A stretch of DNA of 64,000 bases from Orobanche coerulescens. Its lineage: Eukaryota; Streptophyta; Magnoliopsida; Lamiales; Orobanchaceae. The notes under the pieces were generated by a model. That model had not been told where the DNA came from, did not search any database, and saw only the letters and a list, made by a program, of their open reading frames with translations. Below are positions 22,458-32,870 of this stretch, piece by piece. Location: the NCBI GenBank assembly GCA_033398695.1, contig CM065804.1, positions 40,501,501-40,565,500 of the forward strand. The letters are read 5' to 3'. Positions within the stretch are counted from its first letter, which is position 1. Every line of letters begins with the position of its first letter. Made by a program: the position numbers and the translations under genes.

Positions 22458-23309
22458 ATCGAATCATGACAAGATTCTTGCTTTGCATGAATCAGTCCGT
22501 GAGTGTACATGATTAAGAACTATCATTCTACACTTGTGAGGAACTAGCGGTTAAGTACTGCCACTGATGAGCATACTTACATTTATGAACATAATGTAAC
22601 TTGTAAAACCCCTTAATTGATGGAATGATCATAATGGGAAATATGTGAGATATAACGTAACATACTCACATAGGTTGCACTCTTTTCCTTAGACCAAGGT
22701 TTATTTTTCCCACTGGGTTTTGTTACTTGGCAAGGTTTTTAATGAGGCAACGATATATGAATGTAAGCATTAGGGGGAGCTGTAGAGTTTTCCAATTTTC
22801 GAGATTGATGTAAAGATCACAAGGAAATGGTGATTTATAAAGAAACTTAATCACATGTGTTGTACTCTTTTCTTTGACCAAGGTTCATTTTCTCTCATTG
22901 GGTTTTGTTACTTGGCGAAGTTTTTAATGAGGCAACGACTACTTGATTGATGTACAAATCAGGGGGAGATGTAGACTTGAGGGGGAGTCTTACATCCACA
23001 CCGTACGTTACACTCTTTTCCTTCCAAGGATCATTTTTCCCACAGGGTTTTTATCACTTGGAAAGGTTTGTAACGAGGTAACAAGATGTACGATTTTAGG
23101 GATCGATGGAATGGTCACCTTAGTAGCGCTATGATCAAATGTAACGATCATATGAGAGGATAGATTCAAAGGACGAAGTCTAAACTTGATGTGTCTAGAT
23201 GCTGTACTCTTTTTCCTACGATCAAGGCATTTTTCCCACTGAGTTTTTGCTTGACGAGGTTTTAACGAGGCAACATGACATGCGCTTGTAGACTAGGCAC
23301 AAGGGGGAG
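22458..23309 (+). pseudogene. Element B RNase H end and repeated 3' tail
   Basis: Resumes copia RNase H after element C: TSSNHDKILALHESVRECT (22458-22510), continuing SWKSSKQT before the insertion. After the coding end, four imperfect repeats occur near 22680-22760, 22860-22935, 23000-23070 and 23205-23275. Each contains a CACTC/TACTC-TTTTC start, CCCACTGGGTTTT and AATGAGGCAACG-like ends. A polypurine tract AAGGGGGAG (23301-23309) follows. Confidence 0.75.
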
Positions 23310-23336
23310 TGTTAAAGGAATAATACCCATTGTGTG
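23310..23336 (+). repeat. Truncated LTR start of element B
   Basis: The first 27 bases of the B LTR follow the polypurine tract, then the sequence jumps to the LTR of A at a shared GTGTG. This is a recombination junction. Confidence 0.85.
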
Positions 23337-23670
23337 GGTGTGTATTTACACTCGTATTGTGCACTTGCATGTCCCATTACGGGCATACTATGATGCCCCT
23401 CTTCAGCTTGATTTCATAACTAATATATAATGTTGTGCTTGTTCAACTCTTGAGGATTATTGTTCTGTATAACTGACCCCGTTAGGGGATGTTGTTTTCA
23501 AGTCATGGCAAGGCAAAGGCACGGAAAGAGAACGTTGACATAGAGGAGTCCCAGTGATACTAGTAGGGGGGGCCCAGTCCTTTCAGTCGCTCATGTTTCA
23601 TCATTTTTATTTTCCGCTGCAGTTTCCATTTTGGATGTTCAATTTATTAAGTGTTGTATATTTTATCTTT
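23337..23670 (+). repeat. Second copy of the element A LTR tail (334 bp)
   Basis: Repeats 14406-14739, the same length, with about ten differences. It ends at the same point where the B LTR begins. See the finding on the chimeric 3' end. Confidence 0.9.
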
Positions 23671-23845
23671 TGTTAAAGGAATAATACCCATTGTGTGCCT
23701 AAGTCTGTTAGTTTATGGGCTTTCCTAGTTAGGGTTTGGCTAAGGCCTGTTTGTATGTATTTCACCCTATCTAAAGGGATGTCATCAATGGAATAACAAC
23801 AATCTTTTGCCCTACTTTCTGTCTCATGTTATTTTCCCTTCAACG
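23671..23845 (+). repeat. Element B LTR, second complete copy
   Basis: 175 bp, ends TTCAACG and is followed by tcttcatataaaat, the continuation of the LTR of A. The preceding bases are tcttt, so the left target duplication has one change. Confidence 0.88.
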
Positions 23846-24039
23846 TCTTCATATAAAATATACAAGTATTATGTATTTTCCTGGGTGTATTGTACTTAAA
23901 ACTCCTCATCGGAGTAATGGATGATATAATGTGGTTCGGTACTACAATTATATTGTTTAATTCATTAATCTTCATTCATCTGGTGGGTCCCAGTTGGGGT
24001 CCACGACACTGTAATATCCGACTAGTTTGGGGTGTTACA
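23846..24039 (+). repeat. Element A 5' LTR, last part
   Basis: Continues the LTR of A after element B and ends TTTGGGGTGTTACA, matching the end of the 3' LTR (40853). Confidence 0.9.
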
Positions 24040-24042
24040 AAG

Positions 24043-24054
24043 TTGGTATCGGAG
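24043..24054 (+). other. Element A primer binding site
   Basis: TTGGTATCGGAG, three bases after the LTR end; methionine-tRNA type. The leader continues to 24141, where element D is inserted, and resumes at 33427-33797. Confidence 0.8.
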
Positions 24055-24136
24055 TGTGGTTTTGAATACTACCTTACGAGTCATGTCTCATTTGAAATCA
24101 TCGTTCATCAGACTAGTATCATTGGACTTTCGCGTC

Positions 24137-24141
24137 ACGTG
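24137..24141. repeat. Target-site duplication of element D (left)
   Basis: acgtg, repeated at 33427-33431. Element E, a relative of A without this insertion, has the uninterrupted site at about 52021-52027. Confidence 0.92.
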
Positions 24142-24666
24142 TGTAATATCCGTGTTTTCTATTTTCGGTAATTTCTATTTTTGGTGTATGATCGCTTCGG
24201 ACAGCTCGCTTAGCACTGTCTTGGAATTCTGAATCTATTTTGTTCTTGGAGTTTTTCCGTCTGGTCGAGTTTCGAGGATGTTTTTGCATAATTTCATCTT
24301 GAATTATATCTTGCCGCATGTACGTTCGATTCTCGTAAAACTTGTTCGTTTTCGTTGTTTCTTGATTTGTATAAGTTTGTATGGTTGAGTTGGTCGTGTT
24401 GAAACTTTCGGTTTGTTAATCCGACGTTGTATCGCGATTTTTCGGGCATTTGGGTCGTTCTTGTAATTTTCATAAGTTTGGGGAATTTCGCTTTATTTGT
24501 TTCGTTTCAGACTCTCTAGTGATTGAGATTTTATTCTCTTTCAACGCTCAACTTTGTCATCTTGATTATTACGTGTTTATGTTTCCGGATTCTGGTCTTG
24601 CTTCGTATTTCGGCACTTTTGCGCTGTTGGCAGCAGTGTACTGTGCAGTACTGAACTGCTGCCTGA

Positions 24667-24957
24667 GTAGCGCACGCTACTCCGGACTTACTTGCGTGCG
24701 CTATCACTGTGTGGTTAGCGTACGCTAACCTGGGGTTCGTAGCATGCGCTAACGATTTCAGCGGTCTGGACAGTAGGTTCAGCGTTTCTGTACTGGGCCA
24801 GGTAGCGTACGCTAATCCAGCGTTAACGCACGCTAATCCCTAATATTAGCGCACGCTAACCATGTCAGCTTGCGCACGCTAACTGGAGGACAATAGGCAG
24901 ACTGTTTTTCCCCACCCCGTTAGCGCACGCTAATGCTTGTGCGTAGCGTGCGCTAAG
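24667..24957. repeat. Palindrome cluster in 5' LTR of D
   Basis: About ten units such as GTAGCGCACGCTAC, TTAGCGTACGCTAA, TTAACGCACGCTAA and GTAGCGTGCGCTAA in 290 bp, ending 8 bp before TATATTAATA. The unit is the same family as in element A. Confidence 0.92.
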
Positions 24958-25597
24958 ACTGTTTTATATTAATAGGACAGCAGCAGTCAACTTCGTCATT
25001 TTTCCTTCATTTCTTATCCTTCTCGGCTTTGAGCGATTCCAGGCGAGGATTAGGGCCGATTCCGACTGTAGATCATCATTCACTACCACCGTGCATTCCT
25101 TGCGTGAATTCTTCAAGTTCCTAATCACTTTCCACCATCCGAATCAAGGTAAAAACTCCCAAAACCCTTGTTTTGAGATTTTGGGGGAAATTTGGGGATT
25201 TCTTGGGATTTGACTCTTATAGTCCGATTTATCACTGGGTCATCGCTAGACTTCGATTGTGTAATTGTAATCCTTCGTTTTATTGATGATTTGTGGTTTT
25301 GGACTTCAAGTTTTCCATTGTTCGTCACTTATAGTCGACAATACCCAAGTCATGACCGACAAATTGTTCCAGCGGGTAGAATTAGGATTTATTCTTACCT
25401 TTCCGCGTTATTGAGACTTGTGTATACCGTTATTGTGCTAGGAACGGATTTGGAAAGATTGTTCGGACCGAAACCTATTCCTTCGTCGTTTCCTTCGTTT
25501 CGTTTCATTCAAGGCAAGTACATGTATTACATTTCGTTATGTATGTTGTGATTTTCGAAATAAATGATGAACTGTGATTTTCGGGTGCGTGAGTTGT

Positions 25598-25750
25598 GTT
25601 CCTTCCACCCGGAGTGTCCGACGGGATGTCTGGGGGTCGATACTAAGGGGTACGGCCGTGGAAGTGGACTTGGGTGCGTGTGTGATTGAACTTCCACCCG
25701 GAGTGTCCGACGGGATGTCTGGGGGTCGATACTAAGGGGTACGGCCACGG
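25598..25750 (+). repeat. Minisatellite in 5' LTR of D (two units)
   Basis: Two copies of a unit of roughly 85 bp containing CCACCCGGAGTGTCCGACGG and GGGGTCGATACTAAGGGGTA. The 3' LTR has three copies at 32655-32870. Confidence 0.9.
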
Positions 25751-26315
25751 GATACCAGTTGTGATTTTGTGATATCGCGATGATTGGAAACTGATTTGAT
25801 TGCCCATGTAGTATTCCGGAATATATATATGGCAAATGACTTATGTTTGAGATGATTGTGTAAAAAAAACGTATTCTGTATATAATGTTTTGTAATTGTG
25901 TACTTGCACTAGCTATTCGAATGCTAACCCCTTAAATGGGGGAAATGCGTCTTATGCATTTCAGGTACTGGGAGAGCTGAGGAGCAGGCACGGGACACGC
26001 ACGCAAAGGATGGGATGGCTTGATGATGTGGCTCGAGTCTGTATTTTTATGTCGTGTCATTGCATTTGTCGAGTACCGGAGTTAGACTGTTTACTTTGAA
26101 ACTTGGTTTAAGTCCCCTGCGTGGGCAATGAATTGGATTTATCTTATGTTCATGTACTCCGTTAAAATGTTTTGGCCGAGGCCACGGCCTTACTTACTTT
26201 TGAGTGCATCATTTGGGATTATATTGTGGTTTATGTGTCATGTGTCAGTCTGGTAGACCTCACGAGGGTTCTACGGCGTGTAATGTCCCATTTGTGAATT
26301 GGGGTGTTACATTTA

Positions 26316-26327
26316 TGGTATCAGAGC
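26316..26327 (+). other. Element D primer binding site
   Basis: TGGTATCAGAGC, four bases after the LTR end; an exact match to the usual initiator-methionine tRNA primer complement. Confidence 0.88.
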
Positions 26328-26571
26328 TTAGGTTTTGAATACCTAGGCTGTCGGTGAATTTTGGGTCTGTCAGTTGCGTCATTAGAGTCAGTTGTTGAGC
26401 CTAATATCATCATGCTACCGTCTTTTCGTGCGACCCGTGGCTGTAAGTCTCCTCGAACTCTTATATTTCTCTAATTCGTTTTCTTGCGCTGTTCGGAATC
26501 GTGACTTGTGTTACCAACTTTGTGAATTGTGAATCTTTCTGATCTTGTTCTTTTCTTATTTTTCCATCAGT

Positions 26572-27501
26572 ATGTTGAGAGGTCGTGGTAGACCGGCTAG
26601 GGGACACGGCCGAGGCCGTGGTCGTGGTGCTGATAATGAGGAGGGCTCACTTTCTCAGTCCTCTGCGGACTCAGCCGCTCACTCAGTGCCGTCGGGTAAT
26701 AATGCCGATGCCGGGGCTACTTCCGTACTTCAGCAGTTGGTAGCCCAACTTACTCAAATAGCTCAGGGTGGACGCCAGAATCCGCCTCCGACACCGGAAG
26801 AGGAGGCTAGTAAGTGGCTTCAGACAGTGACTAAGATGCACCCACCTCGTTTCTCCGGATCTTCTGACCCTCTCGGTTGGGAAAATTGGCTCTTTCAGTT
26901 GTCCAGAACCTTCGATGTCGTAGCTTGTCCCGAATACAGGAGGGTACTTATTGCCCAGTACCTCCTGGATAAAGAAGATGCGGAGTGGTGGGAGGCCGTT
27001 ACGCCCAGAGACCGTCGAGCTACTTGGGAAGAATTCAAGGCTGCTATGGAAGCAGAATATTGTCCACCGCCAGTTAAGGAACGCAGAATTGTGGAGTTCT
27101 TGACCGCTACACCTCAGGATGTGCCTATCTCTCAGGCCATCATTACTTACAATCAGCAGTTGGGTTTCGTGAGAGATCAGGTGAGGACGGAGGCTGATAA
27201 AATCCGTTACTTTAATATGTGCATGAAACCGCATATCAGGCAGAGTATGGCACCGCTCATGTGTGCCACTTTGAAGGAATATCAAGATCGCGCTCTAGCG
27301 ATCGAGATGGCCACACCGGAATTAGAGTTGGGTGTCGAGGCCAAGAAACAGAAAACGGTTGGAAACTTTTCAGATGGCAAGAGTGGCCGATTTTCGAGAG
27401 CACAGTCAGCCCCTACACCGGGGAAGAGGCCATTTCATCAGTGGGGATCTCGTGGTAACTGCTCAGTTCATCCGTTGCTTCGGTGGCGTGGTTTGTTTTA
27501 A
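26572..27501 (+). pseudogene. Element D gag
   Basis: Starts at ATG 26572 with an Arg/Gly-rich N-terminus (MLRGRGRPARGHGRGRGRG), chosen because the upstream in-frame codons are leader. The Ty3 gag domain follows: PPRFSGSSDPLGWENWLFQL and EWWEAVTPRDRRATWEEFKA, then RIVEFLTATPQ. Gag forms the virus-like particle and packages the element RNA. Near 27450-27480 the frame shifts, so the zinc knuckle is read in the next frame (27332-28351). About 290 residues belong to gag, normal for Tekay-type elements. Confidence 0.9.
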
Positions 27502-28351
27502 CTGCAACAAATATGAGCATTTTTTGATGGTTTGTCCTTTTCCTCCAGTTATTTGCTACACTTGCGGGCAGACCGGGCATCGGGCGACTCATTGTGAGAG
27601 GGCCACCAGGGCTGTTAGGGTTCCGACTACCACTACCAATCAGAGGGATCACAGCACTCCAGCTACTCATATTCCGCAGAGTTTGGGTCGTGGTAGGGGA
27701 CGGGGTCAGCCGGATCGCCGTGCAGCCTCGAGTTCGGGTTCAGTTCACCCCCGATTGTATCAGATTAGGCGCACAGAGGAGGCATACATTCCGGTGGCGT
27801 CAGGTACCACTCAAATCCTTACTCATCCAGTATCAGTGCTTTTTGATTCGGGTGCTACCCATTCCTTTATTGCATCGAATTGTGTGAGTCATATTGGTTT
27901 TGACTGCTTGTTTGAGTGTGAGCCATTTGTAGTGAGTACGCCCAGCGGGGATCGTATGGTTGGGGATCGGGAAGTTAGGAATTGCCCAGTGAGGATCGGG
28001 AGCCGAGATTGGCCCTCGAATCTCATTGTTATAGATCTTAAGGGTGAGGATTTGATCCTCGGGGATGATTGGTTGGATCGTCACGGTGCTATCATGAACT
28101 ATCGGACTCATACTATCTCGATCGTGGCCGAGGACGGCACCGAGCATACTCTAGTCGGTTGTAAGCCGGGTAGATCTGGGAGTGTGATTAGCGCCTTGAA
28201 GGCAATGAAACTTCTGAACCATGGTTGTGTCGGCTACTGGTGTTACGCTCTGAAGGCGGAAGATGGTGGAGTTGATTTATCGTCAATTCCAGTTGTTAGC
28301 GAATACCCCGATGTATTTCCGGATGACTTGCCGGGATTACCACCACAGTGA
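27332..28351 (+). pseudogene. Element D zinc knuckle and aspartic protease
   Basis: True family sequence begins near 27450 and shows two Cys/His motifs, CFNCNKYEHFLMVC and CYTCGQTGHRATHC. A linker rich in GRGRGRGQ follows. The protease has VLFDSGATHSFIA, with the catalytic Asp in FDSG, and LILGDDWLDRHGA. The end, YPDVFPDDLPGLPPQ, is the usual junction to RT. A TGA at 28349-28351 replaces the Arg codon expected after PPQ (CGA to TGA). The next frame continues in register from 28352. Confidence 0.9.
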
Positions 28352-28354
28352 GAG

Positions 28355-30445
28355 GTGGAGTTCCCTATTGACCTAGAGCCGAATGCGGCCCCTATTTCTC
28401 GAGCGCCATACCGTATGGCACCGTCAGAGATGTTAGAATTGAAGAATCAGTTGGGAGAGCTGTTAGATAAAGGGTATATTCGGCCAAGCGCATCGCCTTG
28501 GGGTGCGCCCGTACTTTTTTTTAAGAAGAAGGATGGATCGCTTCGTTTATGCATCGACTATCGAGAATTAAACAAGCTAACCATCAAAAATAAATACCCT
28601 TTGCCCAGGATTGACGATTTGTTTGATCAGCTTCAGGGGGCGACAGTCTTTTCGAAGATTGATTTGCGATCGGGCTACTACCAGTTGAGGATTCGGGACG
28701 TCTATATTCCGAAAGCTGCCTTTGGGACGAGATATGGCCATTACGAGTGTGTGGTTATGCCTTTCGGGCTAACCAATGCCCCAGCAGTGTTCATTCAGTT
28801 GATGAACAAAGTTTTTATTGAGTATCTGGACAAATTCGTAGTCGTTTTTATCGACGATATTCTTATCTATTCACGGAGTCGGGAGGAGCACGCCTTACAT
28901 CTCCGGATTGTATTAGACACTTTGAGGGCTGAGCAGTTGTACGCGAAGTTCTGTAAGTGTGAGTTTTGGCTCGAGGAAGTGACGTTCCTCGGGCATGTGA
29001 TTTCAGCAGAGGGAGTCCGGGTAGATCTGCAGAAGATAGAGGCAGTGATGGCTTGGGAGCCGCCTAAGAATGTGAAGGAGGTGAGGAGTTTTCTGGGTCT
29101 TGCCGGCTATTACCGCAGATTCGTTAAGGGATTTTCTAAGATCGCTAGACCACTCACTCAGTTGCTCCAGAAAACTCAGAAGTTCGAGTGGACTGCAGAC
29201 AGGCAGGACAGTTTTGACGAGTTAAAGAGACGTTTGACTACCGCACCCGTCTTAGCATTGCCTCAGGGGAACGAGGATTTCGTAGTGTATAGTGATGCTT
29301 CGGGCCTTGGGCTCGGATGTGTTTTGATGCAGAGAGATAGAGTTATTGCTTATGCGTCCCGCCAGTTGAAACCATATGAGGTAAATTATCCCACGCACGA
29401 TTTGGAATTAGCTGCGGTCGTTTTCGCCTTAAAAATTTGGAGGCATTATCTTTATGGGTCATCGTGTAAGATTTTTACGGATCACAAGAGTCTGAAGTAC
29501 ATCTTCAGCCAGAAAGAGTTCAATATGAGGCAGCGCAGGTGGTTAGAGCTAATTAAAGATTACGACCTCAAGATACTTTACCATCCGGGTAAGGCCAACG
29601 TAGTGGCTGATGCGTTGAGCCGAAAACCGATGGCTTTACAGATGTTAGAGGCACTTACACCGCAGAGTAGGATCCAGCGAGATTTCATCTGTCAGAATAT
29701 TGAGGTTTGGGTTCAGAGAGTTCAGGGCCAGTTATGTGCGTTAGAGATCACTTCGTCCTTGACTGATGATATCAAGGCGAAGCAGTATGACGATCCGTTT
29801 TTGGTCCAGTTGAGGGAGGATGTGAGGAAGGGGAAAGCCCCTGGATTTGTGGTTCAGGATGATGGCGTTCTGAGATTTCGCGGCAGATTATGTGTACCGA
29901 GTGTTTTTGAGCTGAGACAGAAGATCTTGAGCGAAGCTCATACCACGCCTTACTCCATACATCCTGGTACGAGTAAAATGTACAAGGACGTGAGGAGTAA
30001 CTACTGGTGGAGTAATTTGAAGACAGACGTTAGCGAGTTCGTGTCGAGATGTTTGACCTGTCAGCAGGTTAAGATCGAGCATCAGCGACCCGTGGGGTTT
30101 TTGCGACTACTTCCTATCCCAGAGTGGAAATGGGAGGATATTTCTATGGATTTCATTACCAGTATGCCTAGGACTCGGACTGGAATGAACATGATTTGGG
30201 TTATTGTCGATCGACTGACCAAATCAGCTCATTTCCTGGGTATTAAGGACACTTGGGGTCCAGAGAGACTGGCACGAGTGTTTATTGCAGAGATCGTGAG
30301 ATTGCATGGGACTCCTAAGAGTATTGTTTCGGATCGTGATGGCCGGTTCGTGTCACATTTTTGGCAGGCTGTTCATCGAGCTTTGGGTACTGAGTTGAGA
30401 CTCAGTACATCTTACCACCCTCAGAGCGGACGATCCAGACGTTAG
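28355..30445 (+). pseudogene. Element D reverse transcriptase, RNase H and integrase
   Basis: About 690 residues in one frame. RT shows [31 protein letters not shown] and the catalytic [11 protein letters not shown] (FIDD at about 28847-28858). RNase H shows [18 protein letters not shown] and [11 protein letters not shown]. Integrase has the zinc-binding [10 protein letters not shown]...CLTCQQVK, then ISMDFI and VSDRDGRF for the first two catalytic Asp. A short deletion near 30425-30440 removes the family's TDGQSE stretch, including the expected catalytic Glu, and shifts the frame. This is the best-preserved polymerase in the window, but integration should fail. Confidence 0.93.
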
Positions 30446-30450
30446 AGGAT

Positions 30451-31173
30451 ATGTTGAGAGCCTGTGCCCTAGATTGGAAGGATGATTGGGAGTCGCACTT
30501 GCCGTTGATCGAGTTCACGTACAACAATAGTTGGCACGCCTCGATCAAAATGGCACCATTTGAGGCGTTGTATGGGAGGAGGTGTAGATCGCCGTTGTGT
30601 TGGGACGATGCGTCCGAGCTGATTGGTACCGATCCCGATATGGTAGTTGAGACGAGATAGAAGATTACTCTGATTCGTGATAGATTGTTGACGGCCCAGA
30701 GTCGGCAGAAGTCTTATGCCGACACGCGTCGCCGGTCATTGGAGTTCGAAGTGGGAGATCACATTTTGCTTAAGGTGTCACCGACACGGGGAGTTTACCG
30801 CTTCGGCCGGAAGGGTAAACTTAGTCCGAGATATATTGGGCCATTTGAGATTTTAGAGAGAGTAGGAGAACTTGCCTATCGGTTAGGCTTGCCGCCGTCT
30901 TTGAGTCACGTCCATAACGTATTTCATGTTTCCCAGCTTAGGAGGTACGTATCGGACCCTAGCCATATTATCGACTTTGGAGAGATCGAATTGGGACCCG
31001 ACATTACCATCGAGGAGAGGCCGATTCAGATTTTAGAGCGTCGGGTGAAACAACTTCACCATAAAACCATTCCTCTGGTTAAAGTTCAATGGTCGAGACA
31101 TGGGTTCGAGGAAGCCACATGGGAGACGGAAGAGAGTATGCGGTCGAGATACCCCGAGTTGTTCGCGTTGTAA
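30451..31173 (+). pseudogene. Element D integrase C-terminus and chromodomain
   Basis: Continues the integrase after the frameshift: [20 protein letters not shown] and SWHASIKMAPFEALYGRR. A TAG at 30658-30660 (ETR*KITLIRD, expected Glu) is followed in the same frame by LLTAQSRQKSYADTRRR and the GPF/Y-like KLSPRYIGPFEIL. LPPSLSHVHNVFHVSQLRRY comes next. The end QILERRVKQLHHKTIPLVKV...WETEESM is a chromodomain-like module that in chromoviruses guides insertion to marked chromatin. The frame ends at 31173, 20 bp before the polypurine tract. Confidence 0.92.
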
Positions 31174-31192
31174 GTTTCGGGACGAAACTTAT

Positions 31193-31208
31193 TTTTAGGG
31201 GGAGATAA
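31193..31208 (+). other. Element D polypurine tract
   Basis: TTTTTAGGGGGAGATAA directly before TGTAATATCC. Confidence 0.85.
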
Positions 31209-31719
31209 TGTAATATCCGTGTTTTCTATTTTCGGTAATTTCTATTTTTGGTGTATGTTCGCCTTGGACACCGCTTAGCTTGCCTTGGAATTCTGAATCT
31301 ATTTTGTTCTTGGAGTTTTTCCGTCTGGTCGAGTTTCGAGGATGTTTTTGCATAATTTCATCTTGAATTATATCTTGCCGCATGTACGTTCGATTCTCAT
31401 AAAACTTGTTCATTTTCATTGTTTCTTGATTTGTAAAAGTTTGTATGGTTGAGTTGGTCGTGTTGAAACTTTCGGTTTGTTAATCCGACGTTGTATCGCG
31501 ATTTTTCGGGCATTTGGGTCGTTCTTGTAATTTTCATAAGTTTGGGGAATTTCGCTTTATTTGTTTCGTTTCAGACTCTCTAGTGATTGAGATTTTATTC
31601 TCTTTCAACGCTCAACTTTGTCATCTTGATTATTACGTGTTTATGTTTCCGGATTCTGGTCTTGCTTCGTATTTCGGCACTTTTGCTGGCGCAGTGCATC
31701 GTGCAAGATCTTGGCCGCT

Positions 31720-32009
31720 GAGTAGCGACGCTACTCCGGACTTACTTGCGTGCGCTTATCACTATGTGGTTAGCGACGCTAACTCGGGGTCGAGCGCGTG
31801 CGCTAACGATTTCATGCGGCCCGACAGAGGTTCGGCGTTTACAGATCGGGCCAGGTAGCGTACGCTAATCCAGCGTTAACGCACGCTAATCCCTAATATT
31901 AGCGCACGCTAACCATGTCAGCTTGCGCACGCTAACTGGAGGACAGTAGGCAGACTGTTTTTCCTCGCCCCGTTAGCGCACGCTAATGCTTGTGCGTAGC
32001 GTGCGCTAA
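31720..32009. repeat. Palindrome cluster in 3' LTR of D
   Basis: Right half intact (GTAGCGTACGCTAA, TTAACGCACGCTAA, TTAGCGCACGCTAA). In the left half several units lack bases, for example GTAGCGACGCTAC where the 5' LTR has GTAGCGCACGCTAC. Confidence 0.88.
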
Positions 32010-32654
32010 GACTGTTTTATATTAATAGGACAGCACCAGTCAACTTCGTCATTTTTCCTTCATTTCTTATCCTTCTCGGCTTTGAGCGATTCCAGGCGAG
32101 GGTTAGGGCCGATTCCGACTGTAGATCATCATTCACTACCACCGTGCATTCCTTGCGTGAATTCTTCAAGTTCCTAATCACTTTCCACCATCCGAATCAA
32201 GGTAAAAACTCCCAAAACCCTTGTTTTGAGATTTTGGGGGAAATTTGGGGATTTCTTGGGATTTGACTCTTATAGTCCGATTTATCACTGGGTCATCGCT
32301 AGACTTCGATTGTGTAATTGTAATCCTTCGTTTTATTGATGATTTGTGGTTTTGGACTTCAAGTTTTCCATTGTTCGTCACTTATAGTCGACGATACCCA
32401 AGTCATGACCGACAAATTGTTCTAGTGGGTAGAATTAGGATTTATTCTTACCTTTCCGCGTTATTGAGACTTGTGTATACCGTTATTGTGCTAGGAACGG
32501 ATTTGGAAGGATTGCTCGGACCGAAACCTATTCCTTCGTCGTTTCCTTCGTTTCGTTTCATTCAAGGCAAGTACATGTATTACATTTCGTTATGTATGTT
32601 GTGATTTTCGAAATAAATGATGAACTGTGATTTTCTGGTGAGTGAGTTTTGTTC

Positions 32655-32870
32655 ATTCCACCGGAGTGTCCGACGGATGTCTGGGGGTCGATACTAAGGG
32701 GTACGGCCGTGGAAGTGGACTTGGGTGCGTGTGTGATTGAACTTCCACCCGGAGTGTCCGACGGGATGTATGGGGGTCGATACTAAGGGGTACGGCCGCG
32801 GAAGTGGTATCCCACCCGGAGCGTTCGACGGGATGTCTGGGGGTCGATACTAAGGGGTACGGCCACGGGA
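32655..32870 (+). repeat. Minisatellite in 3' LTR of D (three units)
   Basis: Three tandem units of the GTGTCCGACGGGATG / TCGATACTAAGGGGTACGG motif, one more than in the 5' LTR. Confidence 0.9.

Larger units (their letters stand above)
14740..23845 (+). mobile_element. Element B: decayed Ty1/copia element with short LTRs, carrying element C
   Basis: 175-bp LTRs (14740-14914 and 23671-23845) start TGTTAAAGGAATAATACC and end TTCAACA/G. Flanks are tcttc on the left and tcttc on the right of the final LTR, within the LTR of A. Internal sequence shows degraded copia integrase, RT and RNase H in plus orientation, interrupted by C at 18336-22452. The 3' end is abnormal: a 27-bp LTR start (23310-23336) is followed by a second copy of 334 bp of the A LTR, then a full B LTR. 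Confidence 0.85.
24142..26311 (+). repeat. Element D 5' LTR (2170 bp)
   Basis: Contains the palindrome cluster (24667-24957), a TATA-like TATATTAATA at 24965-24974, a minisatellite (25598-25750), and the end GGGGTGTTACA. Confidence 0.93.

Noticed and set aside
24450..25551. Frames of 92 and 119 residues in the LTRs of D
   Set aside because: Located in LTR sequence around the palindrome cluster and the transcribed leader, duplicated in the 3' LTR, with no protein similarity.
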